DNA of 64,000 bases from Hypomyces perniciosus (taxonomy: Eukaryota; Ascomycota; Sordariomycetes; Hypocreales; Hypocreaceae): assembly GCA_008477525.1 (NCBI GenBank), contig SPDT01000006.1:4367501-4431500 (forward strand), given 5' to 3'. This document shows positions 1 to 11,951 of the stretch, one piece after another. A program made the position numbers and the translations under genes. Position 1 is the first letter of the stretch. Every line of letters begins with the position of its first letter. Under the pieces are notes generated by a model. That model searched no databases and had not been told where the DNA came from. It saw only the letters and a program-made list of their open reading frames with translations.

Positions 1-327
1 TCTTTAATCCGTCGACGGCGATTCGGATCTATCAGGATGATGCCTTTTATCGTGGCTGGGGAGAGCAATCTTGGGCGTCGGCTCCCGTGAGCGCGATGGG
101 ACGCATCAGCTTCATGATTGATGATGATGATGTCCTTTGGGCGGCGGACCAGCCGGTGCTTCTCGATACGCTACTCCTCTTCAGCAATGAGCGGGCAGAA
201 CCCTCCTCGACTGATCGCTGAGGGCACTCTCCATGCTCATGGCCGCGCGAGTCTAACATCGAATTCTTCGTTGGCAGATACCTCATTTCCCTAGACTTGA
301 GAATCTCCACTCGACAATACCGCCAAA
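1..327 (+). promoter_or_regulatory. Upstream region and 5' leader of the uS8 ribosomal protein gene
   Basis: No coding region is supported here; the open frames on both strands are short and unrecognised. The stretch should hold the promoter and 5' leader of the ribosomal protein gene that starts at 328. A leader intron is possible but I could not place one. I saw no clear TATA element. Confidence 0.4.
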
Positions 328-1662
<1,335 letters not shown>

Positions 1663-3676
1663 ATGCTGGGTTTCAGGATGCAGCGGCGATCGTACCCCCT
1701 CATCGCTATCGTGGTCTTCTTTTGCTTCTGCGCCTACTCTCTCTTGAACATCTCGGAGGGGCGCATTATTATTACTCAAGAATCTCCCGCGCAACCACCG
1801 ATCAAAACGAAGCAACTGCCGACCAAAACAGAGCGACCATCGACCGAGACAGAGCAATTGTCGCCTCCGCCTACGTCTACCTCTTCTGAGGAGGTAGAAT
1901 GGGAGGACCTACCAGTCGTCAAGGGCGGACCTAAACCGAAGCCAGTACCCGGAACGACGACACATCCGATATCGTATCTCATGAACGATGCGCAACAGGA
2001 GTTCGAGGAGGTGAAGAAGAGACAGTCGACTTCTTTGAAAGCCGCCGTGGACGAGTATCGCAGGCGATATGGGATGCCACCACCTCCCCACTTTGACAAG
2101 TGGTTTGAATTCGCAAAGAAGAACAAAGTGCAGCTGGTGGACGAATTTGACACGATTCATGACTTGATTATGCCATTTTGGGGCCTGCGGCCAAAGACGA
2201 TTCGGGACAGGGTACAGGAGGCGCTGGGCTTTGATAATGGGCTGATTGGCGTTGCTATACGTAACCATCATGTCACATATATAGAGAATGGCTTTGAGTG
2301 GCAACGGAATGCGACGAAAGGAATGATGGAGAAGTTCATGCAGTATTTACCCGATATGGACTTGGCGTTTAATATCCACGACGAGCCTCGGGTTGTTGTT
2401 CCACACGATGATCTGACCCGGCTGATAGAGAAGGCCAAGAAGAACATCCCAGCCTCGAATGCCAACAAGAAGCCGGCGAACCAATTTTCTCCCACAGCAC
2501 CTGAGTTAAATGACGGAAAATCATTCAGGGAGACCAAAATCTCACGCTTCAATGTCTTCTCTCGCCAGGCAACATGGACCAATTCTCGCATGTCCTGCTC
2601 GCCAAGCAGTCCGGCAAGGATTCTGGACGACGACGAAAGAGCAGATGATCTGAGCAAGTACGGGGCCGGCGAGCTTGGGTTTATCTTCAACACAACAGCC
2701 ATGTCCGACATTTGTCTCAGCCCTTCCCTCAGCTCAACCCACGGCTTCTTTAATAGCCCCAACACCTACAAAGTCGTTCACGATCTCGTCCCCATCTTCT
2801 CGCAGTCCAAGGTTTCGTCCTATGCAGACCTCGTCTATCCCTCGCCCTGGTATTGGTATGGGAAGGTCGCCTATAATGAGACCAGAGACAAACCATGGAA
2901 CGAGAAAGAGAACAAACTCTATTGGCGAGGATCTACAACCGGAGGGTTTAGCCGCAGCGGTAGCTGGCGACGTCACCATCGCCAGAACCTTGTCCACAAG
3001 ATCAACTCTGTGGACCAAGCCAAGATCATGGTCAACAGTGGCAGTGATGACAAGCCCAATTGGGAAGTCAAAGAAGTGCCCCGTGGAGACTATCGTGATC
3101 TTATTGATGTTCACTTCTCCCATGTCGGCCAGTGTGATAAGGGGGACTGTAAAGCACAAACCCAGTTCTTCAACGTCACGGAGCGGGCCGACCAACAGGA
3201 TGCCTGGGGATACAAGTACCTTCTCGACATTGATGGCAACGCTTTCTCCGGCCGTTTCTACGCCTTTTTGAAGAGCCACAGCTTGACGTTCAAGTTTGCC
3301 CTCTTCCGTGAGTGGCATAGTGAGTGGATCAAGCCTTGGGTGCACTATGTCCCCTTGAGTCTCCAGGGAGACGATTGGCTCGAGACGACACGCTTCTTCA
3401 GCGACAGCGGTTTAGGGAGTGGTGAGGGCGAGAAGATTGCCGTCAAGAGCCGTGAATGGGCGAACAAGGTTGTTAGAAAAGAAGACATGGAGGTATGGTT
3501 TTTTAGACTGCTATTAGAGTGAGTTGCCCATCCATCCTTTCCTCTTTTGCTTTATGCCCCTGAAAAGCGACGACGACTGAACTAACATATTGGGCTGCAG
3601 ATATGCAAGAGTAATCGACGATAATAGGGAAAAAATCGGATTTGATCCCGGGAGTGCGAATCAGACGTTGGATTAA
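1663..3676 (+). CDS. GT90 family (CAP10-like) glycosyltransferase, type II membrane protein
   Basis: Exons 1663-3518 and 3601-3676 give 643 aa; the intron 3519-3600 is GTGAGT...CTGCAG. A short basic N terminus is followed by one hydrophobic segment at about residues 10-30, then a Pro/Thr/Glu-rich stem and a large C-terminal domain. That is the plan of a Golgi type II glycosyltransferase. The LYWRGSTTGG motif at about residue 418, and the C-terminal FRLLLEYARVIDD that is completed only by splicing, are typical of the CAP10/GT90 family. Cryptococcus relatives add xylose to capsule polysaccharide. The sugar and acceptor for this member cannot be read from sequence. A second in-frame Met at 1678 could be the true start. 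The gene is convergent with PAF1. Confidence 0.88.
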
Positions 3677-4058
3677 ACGGATAAAAAAACTCTTCTCAAT
3701 AGTACATGAAACTGAGCGAGCATCATTTTTTGGGTAATTGGGCATATATTTGGTACTTAGGGAAACACATTGACATTGGGATTGTCACAGGCGCATTGGT
3801 GGAATTTGCACGTACATATGAGTACATTCATGCATGTCTATGATTGATTACTTCTGTTTCTCTCTCTCTCTCTCGGTGTTATGTAGAGGCCATAGATGTT
3901 CATTAATGTCCATCGATCTACAATACCCTACGCCTGTAGGCCACCAATTCTGAGAGTCCTCTCTCCCTCTGCCTATTGAAAAGAAGTCGCCGATATGTCT
4001 TTTGAAAAAGCCCATTCAAATCCTGGTACAACAATTACGAAAATGATCACAACCCCTT
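3677..4058. other. Convergent 3' region with a (TC)n microsatellite
   Basis: This 382-bp stretch separates the stops of the GT90 gene and PAF1, so it should hold both 3' UTRs and polyadenylation signals. A (TC)8 tract lies at 3859-3874. I see no coding sequence. Confidence 0.5.
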
Positions 4059-5574
4059 TTAGTCTTCATCCTCGTCGTCCTCACCCTCAGCATCCCGGTT
4101 CTCAGAGGCATACCGATCCGGCGCCGGGCTAGAGCCACCGTGATGCTCGGCCTCCTCTCCCTCGGCATCAGCATCAGCATGTTCGCCTGCCTGTTCGGGC
4201 TGTTGCTCTTCAGCGGTCTCCTCCTGTTCCCAGCCCAGGGGATGCTGCTTGTACATCTTCATAGCCTCTCTCATCTCCTCAGTCGGGTCGTCAACGGTAA
4301 TGTCCAGCTGGTCGACGACTTGGGCCTCGTCATCCTCAGCAAGGCCGTAATTCGTGCGGGCAATGTTCTTGGTACGCTGGGGCCGGATGGTAGATTTCTG
4401 CATGATGGGGTAGTAATACACGGCCTTTTGCTTGGGATAGGACTCCTCTTCGTTGGTGGCGAGAATGATTTCGTCTTCATACTTGGTCGGGTGGTCGAGC
4501 TCCGTCTCTTGAGCGGTCTCGTACGCCCGAATCCTGTTGAACTGAAAGTAGCCACCGGTGTCGGCCAGGTGGGTATACAGGTCATCGTCGTCGTGGTCTG
4601 GGTCCTCAACATCAAATTTGCGGCGGAAGCGGTCGGCGTCGGCACGTGTCTGACCCAGGTAAAAGTCATAGTTCATGAGGTTCTGCGGCTTGGGGTTGTT
4701 CACGGGGTCCTGCGCGTATGCCTCCATGGCAGCCTCAAGCGCGGCCTCCTCAGCTGCCGTGCGGTCTATGGGTTTAAACATGCCGCGAAGAAGGCGAGAA
4801 TCATACTCGTTCGAGCTTGAGACGGGGTTCGTAAGAAACTTGATGGTAACATAAGCACCCGAGTCGGGAAACGCGTCCAAGTCGGGGAGCAGAGGTGAGG
4901 CATCGACGAGCTTGAGATGCTTCTTGGAGGGGTGTTTGATCCGCTTCGGGTCCTTGAGATCCAGCTCGGCCAGCTCGAAGCCCTTGTCGATCTTGCGCTT
5001 GATGACTTGCGGAGAATCGGCGGCGGGTTCTGGACGTCGAACGGGCCGCCGGGCCTTTGCCAGCAGAGCCCGCGGATGGTTTGCTTCGAAACGCTTTGGG
5101 GTGAGGGAAGAGATGTACTCTGTTCGGCGGAGAAACGAGACATTGGCTTCTGCAACCTTGGGCTTGCCTAGAGCAGCGATGGGTCTGAGAAGAGCTCGGT
5201 CGTGAGGATGGACAGCAGGGGGCTGCGCAGGCGCTTGAATCGCTACACAAACAAAGTCAGAAAACCGTCAAGGGGTGCCTGCCTCGTGATGAGCGAAACT
5301 CACATCGTTCATCGCCATCAAAAACACCAGGCATTCCCACCAGATCCAGTGGCATGCCCAGCTCAGCATCAACCTCGATATTCAGCGGCTGCTCCCTCGC
5401 GAGGCGTGACGCAAAGCCCGGGGTCGTGTACTGCCCACTAGCAAGGCCCGTGTTGGGGATATCGAGCAGCTTAGGCGGGTTCGGCGGCGGCGGCAGGGCA
5501 TTGGAGAAGCGCATGCGCGCGATGAAGTCCTGATGGATCATGCGCTCGCCGGAGCGAGCCCCCGAGGACGACAT
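4059..5574 (-). CDS. PAF1: RNA polymerase II-associated factor Paf1
   Basis: This is the name-giving subunit of the nuclear Paf1 complex, which travels with elongating RNA polymerase II and supports H2B ubiquitination and H3K4/K36 methylation. Exons (minus strand) are 5304-5574 and 4059-5242; the 61-nt intron 5243-5303 is GTGAGT...TAG. The product is 484 aa. The N-terminal part carries the Paf1 signature PPKLLDIPNTGLASGQYTTP and a Leu/Met-rich block ending GMPGVFDGDE. The middle holds the family pattern DSGAYVTIKFLTNP and FYLGQTRADADRF. The C terminus is acidic and low in complexity, as in other fungal Paf1 proteins. The start at 5574 puts these motifs at the expected distance. Confidence 0.95.
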
Positions 5575-6225
5575 CGTTTCTGGGCGAAAGGCGATGCTCT
5601 GAAGGAGGAGACAATTGATGCCGCTACCACGGAGGGATTATTGAGGATGCAGGCGCGCAGCCCGAGCTGCTGGATTGGAAAATGCGGAGGAGCGGGCGGT
5701 GATGGCGGTAGATGGTTGTAGGTATGAAGTATGAAGGTATGAAGGTGGAGGGAGTCGCGCGCCGTACCAAGGGAAAAGTTGAGCCGTGCGAGGCTGACAA
5801 TCTGAAGCCGCTCTGATAGCGAGGCTCCCCACCACGCGGCTGCCTCCACTCCACGTCAATTGAAAGTGCAATCGTTCTCGTTGAGGATTCGTGTTCAAAA
5901 GATTTTTTATTATGATATGATTAATTCTCATCAAGACATTATTTCCAAGACTCGGTTCCGTATGTTTTCATTGCGGTCGTTCCTAGTCTAACCCATCCTG
6001 TCCGTCTATGACTGCAACGGTCATTGCCACGCCTGATCCCATTTTCTGCAACCAGCAAGTAAGCCGTGAACATTGCAATACACGCATCACCACATAATCG
6101 ATCTACCCGACTGCGCCATGCAGTCGGAAGCGGTGTTTTACACAGGGCCCTAGACTCTAAACCTCATTGGTGCCCTTTTCACCCCCCGAGAATCATCTCC
6201 CTCTCTTCATAGCAGTGGCCATAGG
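5575..6225. other. Intergenic between PAF1 start and RER1 stop
   Basis: This 651-bp stretch contains the PAF1 promoter and leader and the 3' region of RER1 (both on the minus strand). Open minus-strand frames at 5624-5934 lie in the C-rich leader and show no recognisable domain. Confidence 0.45.
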
Positions 6226-6970
6226 CTACGACCTATCCTTCGCGTAGGTCCTCTTGCCGATAGTGAAGGGCACATAGCGATATTTGATCATGTGCTGAAT
6301 TTGCTTGCGCACTGTGGAATAATTAGCATAACACACGGTACGGCCATGGTTCTGTTGAAAGACTTACTAGTCAAGACAAAGAGAATGAGCCAGTACATGA
6401 CCAGGACAGGCCAGAAAACAGGAACATTGAAAAGTTCAAACCAGGTGCAGAGAAACGAAATGGCAATGGCTCTTGTCGCCCAGTACCAGAACTTGAATTC
6501 GGGCAGGCGTCTGATGAAGGGCTTGAACTCCTCGTCTTGCTTCGTCGGGAGAGTGCCGACAGAGCCGTCCTCCATCGCATTGTCGAGCGCTTCGTTCGAA
6601 GGGTCAAACTTGGGCTGCAGGAAGGCCAGGAAAAGGTTCAAGAGGTAGATGCCCAGGGCGTATGCGACTGCAAAAGTCCAATGTTAGCTCGAGCTGGAGA
6701 ATGTTGCGGGCTCGCGAGAGGCTGACCAATGTACCACCCCTGTGCGAAGAAGATGCGCAGGAAGAAAAAGAGCAGGGCGACGCCCGTGCCGACCCATCGA
6801 TACAGGACATATGGCGTTGATTGATCCAGAACCGCTTGATATTGCTGCGAATGTCAGTCCAGTTCCCCTGGTGCCGGCGCAGTTCCAAGCGATGAACATA
6901 CTCTCTGGAGCTTAGTGGTATGAGCGCTGACGGAAGCGAAAGGGGTCTGATCCGGCTCTGGCGCATCCAT
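6226..6970 (-). CDS. RER1: Rer1, Golgi-to-ER retrieval receptor
   Basis: Rer1 is a small multi-pass Golgi protein that returns ER membrane proteins and unassembled subunits to the ER. Four exons (6902-6970, 6727-6844, 6368-6667, 6226-6311) join through three 56-59 nt GT-AG introns into 190 aa, matching the usual 188-195 aa. After a short polar N terminus the spliced protein reads [20 protein letters not shown]. It continues through hydrophobic segments to [18 protein letters not shown], then the basic tail with [16 protein letters not shown]. All are strongly conserved in Rer1. Each junction restores the conserved frame, so the structure is firm. Confidence 0.95.
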
Positions 6971-7322
6971 CTTTGAAGTCGTAAATCGCGTCGGCTCGAA
7001 CTGGGAGGAGAATGGTCGGTGATATTAGGGCTAGAATAAGAGGTATGAAGGGGAGAAGATGCTGCGCCAATGGTTGTCGTGGTTGGCGTTGCAGACGAAG
7101 GAGTGTGGTTTATGGGAGAAGTACGTAAAAGGGTTCATTGCGCTACAGGCTTAAGCTGGCGTGGGGCGTTTTCAGATGTCCATGAATTTAGCCACGTACC
7201 TGTATTGAGCCTTCGCGTTGCGCCGGCGTTTTACCGAGGAGCGATGGCCTTTATGGAGAAAATGCGACACCATTCTTTGGCATCAGCGGGTCCAAACCCG
7301 CGGCGAGATGTGATCTAGCACC
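6971..7322. other. RER1 upstream region
   Basis: This 352-bp stretch lies between the RER1 start and the tRNA-Gly gene. It should contain the RER1 promoter and leader. I see no coding feature. Confidence 0.4.
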
Positions 7323-7401
7323 GCGTCATTGGTCTAGGGGTTAGGATTCAACTCTTCCATTATGAAAAGTTGAGGCCCGGATTCGAGTTCCGGATGACGC
7401 A
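7323..7401 (+). tRNA. tRNA-Gly(UCC) with a 7-nt intron
   Basis: The acceptor arms GCGTCAT and ATGACGC pair perfectly. The D arm is GTCTAGGGGTTAGGAT and the T arm is CCGGATTCGAGTTCCGG with the TTCGA core (B box). The anticodon stem CAACT/AGTTG encloses 14 nt. That is best read as loop CT-TCC-A plus a 7-nt intron (TTATGAA) after position 37 and a final A. Anticodon TCC decodes glycine GGA. Discriminator A at 7401 is followed by a T6 terminator at 7403-7408. The arm geometry is complete, so a functional gene is likely; the exact intron edge is inferred. Confidence 0.9.
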
Positions 7402-7809
7402 ATTTTTTAATCTTTTTTTGCTGCAGTTGTTAACAATCCATGCGTGGGCAGACATCTGGAATGTCTGTTGTTTATTGACATGGCAGGTATCTCCCTACTC
7501 ACATTTTGGAAAGTTCCTATTTTCACGATCTCGACCAGTCACTATATCAGCATACTCTTCTACATTTTTTTTGGCGTGGGTTCTGAACCTTTAAATAAAT
7601 ATAGCGCCAGATTCAGGGTAAGATCGCAAGCTGGAGTGTAAGTTGTCATGCCAAATCACAATGGAGCACCGCAAGAATTGGGTTACATCTAGTGGATATT
7701 CTCAAATGGGGCTCATATCTCAAGTGATGCCCAGAGGTAGCTGCAACAGATACAGAAAGAAGGTAAATAGTCCCACGATTGATTCCTTTCTTCACCTGCC
7801 ATCCCGCGT
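7402..7809. other. tRNA-Gly terminator and intergenic sequence
   Basis: A T6 tract at 7403-7408 and a longer T-rich run just after it should end Pol III transcription. The rest is the 3' region of the minus-strand gene that stops at 7810. No other feature is supported. Confidence 0.45.
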
Positions 7810-8886
7810 TTATCTGGAAGTGCCAACATACAGCGGCACGAGATATTTACCATCCGGTGTAGTCTTGACTCGCACAATCTGGCACTCTTCAACCCCTTTG
7901 CATTTAATGTCAAACGTGAAGATCCGGTTGGTCGTCTTCAAATCCTTGAGGTCATCTGCGATTTTGGCGATCGTAAAGCGGCTGTTGTTGACCACGCCTT
8001 CCGCGGGACGTCCAATGTGAGGAAAGGGGATACGGTGCTGTCTGTTTTTATAGACGCTGATGTGTACCGGAGTATCATCCTCGGACTGGGGGTCAGCTTC
8101 AAAGAAGTTGTAGATGACCCAGACGGCTCCAGGACGGCCATGCCTGTCGATCTGGACAACAACGCCAAACTGCGTTTCTTCCCAAGGGCCCTTCCTCACC
8201 GCATCCGCGTCGCCGCGGGTTCCAGTCCAGTCTGGGCCAGCGAAGAAGAACATTCGGCCGATCTGGGCAAACATGATGCTATCTTGGTGCTGGGTTTCGT
8301 CGGAGTCGCCACTGCGAACCGAGTCGTCACTGGTGTTTTGCGCCCTGCGATTCCTTGCTGAGACGGTACCGAAGGCTTGAGGTGCATCAGGTGGTTGGAT
8401 TTTGACATTCAAGTTGATGGCCAAGATGTTGCGGTCCACGACCCCCGTCTCGTTCGGGCTGTTGTCCAGGTTCGACCAGAGGTAGCGAACACAAGGCTTG
8501 AGGGCGTAGCCGGTGGTTACGCCGCCAAACTTGCTCTGACCGAGAAGGAAAGATGGCATCTGTAGCATCTCCAGCATGAAATTCAGAGATTTGGGGCCGT
8601 CAGTCGACCTGAAGTTGATCTCCCGGACTCGGTCGATGAACTCATCAGCCGAGACAACACGCTCCAGTCTGTCGAAGTGTCGACCAGTCCATTGTGTATG
8701 CCAGGCACGAAACTTCTTCTGCGTCTCCTCATCCGGCCATTGCTGCCGCATCAATTTATGGATCTCAAGAATCCGCCACCGTACCTTGGCAAAAGCATCG
8801 CGATTCTTGTTGGTCCAGTTGTAAAATTCTCTTTCCTGGTCACTGAATTGACTGATCAGTTCCTCGTCAGAAAGAAACGCCGCCAT
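7810..8886 (-). CDS. Unrecognised fungal protein, single exon
   Basis: A 358-aa uninterrupted frame starts at the ATG at 8886 (MAAFLSDEELISQ). I do not recognise a family. The first ~100 residues are charged and probably helical (an EREFYNWTNKNRDAF-like region). The middle has a Ser/Asp/Arg-rich linker. The last half alternates hydrophobic and polar residues (FGVVVQIDRHGRPGAVWVIY, IFTFDIKCKGVEECQIVRVK), which suggests a beta-rich domain. There is no signal peptide or membrane segment, so it is probably cytosolic or nuclear. Length and balanced composition favour a real gene; function is unknown. Confidence 0.72.
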   Translation of the reverse strand: MAAFLSDEELISQFSDQEREFYNWTNKNRDAFAKVRWRILEIHKLMRQQWPDEETQKKFRAWHTQWTGRHFDRLERVVSADEFIDRVREINFRSTDGPKSLNFMLEMLQMPSFLLGQSKFGGVTTGYALKPCVRYLWSNLDNSPNETGVVDRNILAINLNVKIQPPDAPQAFGTVSARNRRAQNTSDDSVRSGDSDETQHQDSIMFAQIGRMFFFAGPDWTGTRGDADAVRKGPWEETQFGVVVQIDRHGRPGAVWVIYNFFEADPQSEDDTPVHISVYKNRQHRIPFPHIGRPAEGVVNNSRFTIAKIADDLKDLKTTNRIFTFDIKCKGVEECQIVRVKTTPDGKYLVPLYVGTSR

Positions 8887-10610
8887 TTGGCCCACTGTGT
8901 CGGAATGTGCAATGGCAGTGGTGTGTGATGATAGGCGCGATGACTGGTGGTATAACGGAGAAGATGGTGTGCTAGGTGCAGTTTAAGTACTGATGACGGT
9001 TCTGGGTGATTCTAAGTGATTCTGTTGCACAAAGTTAGAACAGAGTTTCACAAAAGGTCACGGGGGAGCTTTCAATAAGGTAGCTTTGGGATCAAATACA
9101 AAGTGGTGAGGTGCATGGCAAACAATAGTAACTTGAGCGCTGGAACAATTGAACTTAAGGTACCTACTAGTATCGACATGTAGGCAGGCAATTTGGTCAC
9201 CTTAGTGCCAACCTAGGTAGGTACCTACGAATGGCTGACAATGCTATCAACACCATCTCAGCACCTATTGAACCTACGAGAGAACAATCATCTCCAACTA
9301 CAAACTCCTGCTACCTTGATGAGATGTGAAGGGCTTTCCAACAGCTGTGGGCAGCTAGTTCTGAACACAACAATAGCTTGTTTGTTTACGCTTTGGTAAC
9401 CGACTTGACTCACACCGACGGGTATCGTCCACAGTATAGGTCATACAGCAAGTCCGCAGACTCCCTTCATGTCTGAAGGATAGTGGGCGTCTATTGTCGC
9501 ACAGATAATGTGATGGTTACTTTGTGAAAAGCGGTGAGACCGTGACATGCACAGTGCCATGAATTTCCGATTCCACACGAGGGACTCAGTACGATCTACT
9601 TGGTGAGTCTGAGCCGCGCAACCTCTGGGCCTCTGAACCTCTGAACCTCTTGATACATGTTGTAGTTCGGTGACTTTCTTTCACATAGCAATCATCCAAG
9701 GAGACTTGCTAGACAGCCTTATATCGTGGGCATCACATGAAGTAGAAACTGTCAGAGCAGAAAGTGAAGAGACCGTACAATCGTGACGGCATCGCGCATG
9801 TCGGTTTCACAACATGCCCTCCTGAGTTGCCAGCTGGATGAAGCCCAGGCCAACTGTCGTCACAGAAGCCATGTCAGCAGACACCTGTCACTCCTTCGTG
9901 AAGGTTAAGTACATAACCGTTGTAATGCAACTTCGACCCCTATAAATACCTGGGAGGAGTAACACCAGATTCCGCACTTCACCGTCATTCTAGTGTCACA
10001 TTTTCGATCAGATCCCATCTAGGTTGTTTGTGAAGCCAAAGGGAGGATGTAACCAAGATCAGGCCCTGACTTGAAACTACTAGAAGTGACTGGAGTTGCG
10101 GACTTTCTGGGATCTGATAGGAACCAAGCCAGGAGTCAAACATGTTCAACAAGGCCGCGTTGATGGAAATACCGTGACCATGTTGAAACCGGTCACGCTC
10201 AGTCCCCGAAATACCTCCAATCTATTGGGGCAATATTGTGCGCCGCTTGCCGTCAGCTGCTATGCGTCTTGCCGTGTCGCCTTCAGTCCAACCTATTGTT
10301 GAATAGACTATATATTGTACGGAAAGGCATAGAACAATTGCCCCCCGGACGAAGTGAATAGTGAATAGATATGTGGGAACACGTTTATTAGAGGGATCCT
10401 GAGTATTTAAGATCATCCGGTTTCCCATCTCCCACATCAATTCTCCTACATCCTTTCCATCCTACCTTTTCATCCGCCATCGCATACCTAGGTAGATTTT
10501 GTTTGTTGTCGAGCACCGCAACACCATTCTCTCTCGGGATCGTTCCCGCCATCGTTACCCCTGATCCTCCTTGTTTCTCCTCAGTCCTGTCCCTGCTGTG
10601 GTCCCTCAAC
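8887..10610. other. 1.7-kb intergenic region with an orphan TATA box
   Basis: No gene is supported over 1.7 kb. A TATAAATA box at 9941-9948 on the plus strand has no convincing ORF just downstream; the next good start is 660 bp away at 10611. The tract at about 9160-9240 carries taggtacctac-like words, and a GAACCTCT word is repeated at 9637-9657. Another TATA-like tatttaa lies near 10404. Confidence 0.45.
9941..9948 (+). promoter_or_regulatory. TATA box without an obvious gene
   Basis: TATAAATA lies in otherwise mixed sequence. A short transcript starting about 30-60 bp downstream, or a long leader for the gene at 10611, would explain it. The site may also be chance. Confidence 0.3.
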
Positions 10611-11555
10611 ATGGAGAACACCAGCATAACGAGCCGCAAATATGTCCGGCCGGAAATTCCTGCGGTTCCCGCATTTCGTCTTTCAAGCCCGGAGGACAGG
10701 GAGCAAGTTTCGATTGTATTGACAACCCTTTTAGCCACACTTGTGCGACTGATGCAGACCTTGAATGATGATGTGACGAGATTCCTTGGCTCTCGGTGTT
10801 GGAAAGATACAATACTGGCCTGGTTCAATCCATCAGATTTCCAGAAGGCATTTCGGTATTACACCGAGGTATGCAGCTCCGCAATTGACAGTATCGACAT
10901 GTCGTTGAAGAAAGAAGAGAAGTTGTTGGAGAAAGAGAAGAAGATGTTGGAGCCGATTCCTACACGCTTCATTGACCAGAAAGGCAAAACGAAGGTCGCG
11001 ACAATTCAAGAATTGCTGGTTATGGTCAATGATCTTTGTCTCCATCTTCAAAACAAACTGGTAACCGTCTCTGAGAATATGGGAATTGCTTCAGCATTGA
11101 ACTCGAACCTGGCCCTCACTCCCAGCATTTCCCCTCGGGAAGCCCTCTTCTGGTGCATTCTGAATACAAAGTCCGTACGGCAAGAGATGGAAGACCGCAA
11201 AAGCCGTGGAGAGTATATCAAGTACTTGACCGGTAAGCACTTCTTCTGCTTTGGCTTGCTAGATAGTCTATACGATACTAACCATTTCACATTAGGAGAA
11301 CTCGGCAAACGCCTGCGACCTACCGTAACAGCGCTTGTCATCCCAGATGAGGTTGAGACAGCCGGGGGGGCCGAAAAGATTGACTTCTGCACTCCAAAGG
11401 TCTACTTTATTTGTCCAGGCTTCACACGCAAGGAACTCGTGCATGGCCACACCAATGTTGGCGCAACAGCTGAGCGATTGAAATCGTGGCCGGCATTTCA
11501 AACTCTCCGGCAAGAAGCTCGGAAGAAGCATCTCGATCGTGCGGCTGGTACATGA
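10611..11555 (+). CDS. Unrecognised protein; frame ends at a TGA with a same-frame continuation
   Basis: Translation from the ATG at 10611 (MENTSITSRKYVRPEIPAVP) gives 293 aa if the probable intron 11233-11295 (GTAAGC...TTAG, 63 nt, no stop inside) is removed, joining ...KYLTG to ELGKRLRP. The protein has a charged stretch at about residues 100-125 (KKEEKLLEKEKKMLEP) likely to form a helix. The rest is soluble and not recognised. The frame stops at TGA 11553-11555. After that stop the same frame stays open to 11951 and still looks like protein, so this may be the front part of one longer gene. Confidence 0.6.
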   Translation: MENTSITSRKYVRPEIPAVPAFRLSSPEDREQVSIVLTTLLATLVRLMQTLNDDVTRFLGSRCWKDTILAWFNPSDFQKAFRYYTEVCSSAIDSIDMSLKKEEKLLEKEKKMLEPIPTRFIDQKGKTKVATIQELLVMVNDLCLHLQNKLVTVSENMGIASALNSNLALTPSISPREALFWCILNTKSVRQEMEDRKSRGEYIKYLTGKHFFCFGLLDSLYDTNHFTLGELGKRLRPTVTALVIPDEVETAGGAEKIDFCTPKVYFICPGFTRKELVHGHTNVGATAERLKSWPAFQTLRQEARKKHLDRAAGT

Positions 11556-11951
11556 TCAGACCGCGTGAGCTCCTTCTACGAAATGGAAAAGACACTATGG
11601 GAGCGCGATCAACGTGGTCAGTATGTCGCCCCTCAAAGCGGGCAGCCGGTTCCTCCAGCATTGGTCGAGATCCGAAAGCAGATCTATGCCAAGCGTCTCC
11701 AACCCATCCGGGCGAATTGTCACAAGCACGTCGGCCAAGCCTATCGTGAGGTAGACGGGGGACTGGAACCTATCGGCTGTTGTTACATGTGTAAACTCAC
11801 AAGTCGCTTTGAGGAAGCCAATTTGGACGTGGCGGATGCCGCCGCAAGGTATTGCCGTATCCACCTCACGGATAAGGCTGCTTCTTGTGCGGAGGTGCTC
11901 TGTGGGAGGTATTGTGACTTTGGTCGCGAGGTGGATGGTCTTTGGGGCTGA
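11556..11951 (+). pseudogene. Same-frame downstream continuation, Cys-rich
   Basis: This frame follows directly after the TGA at 11553 and is in phase with the upstream ORF. It reads about 131 codons with a Cys-rich end: CCYMCKLTSRFEEANLD, RYCRIHL and CAEVLCGRYC, which could be a metal-binding module. The first in-frame ATG is at 11583. It may be the C-terminal part of the gene starting at 10611, cut off by a nonsense change. A separate short gene or a stop-readthrough product are alternatives. I found no splice pair that removes the TGA and keeps the frame. Confidence 0.4.

Noticed and set aside
4140..4820. 226-codon plus-strand hydrophobic frame
   Set aside because: It is the antisense shadow of the acidic C-terminal half of PAF1.
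11548..11621. Intron that would remove the TGA at 11553
   Set aside because: GTACAT...TCAG is possible as a splice pair but shifts the frame and loses the Cys-rich continuation.
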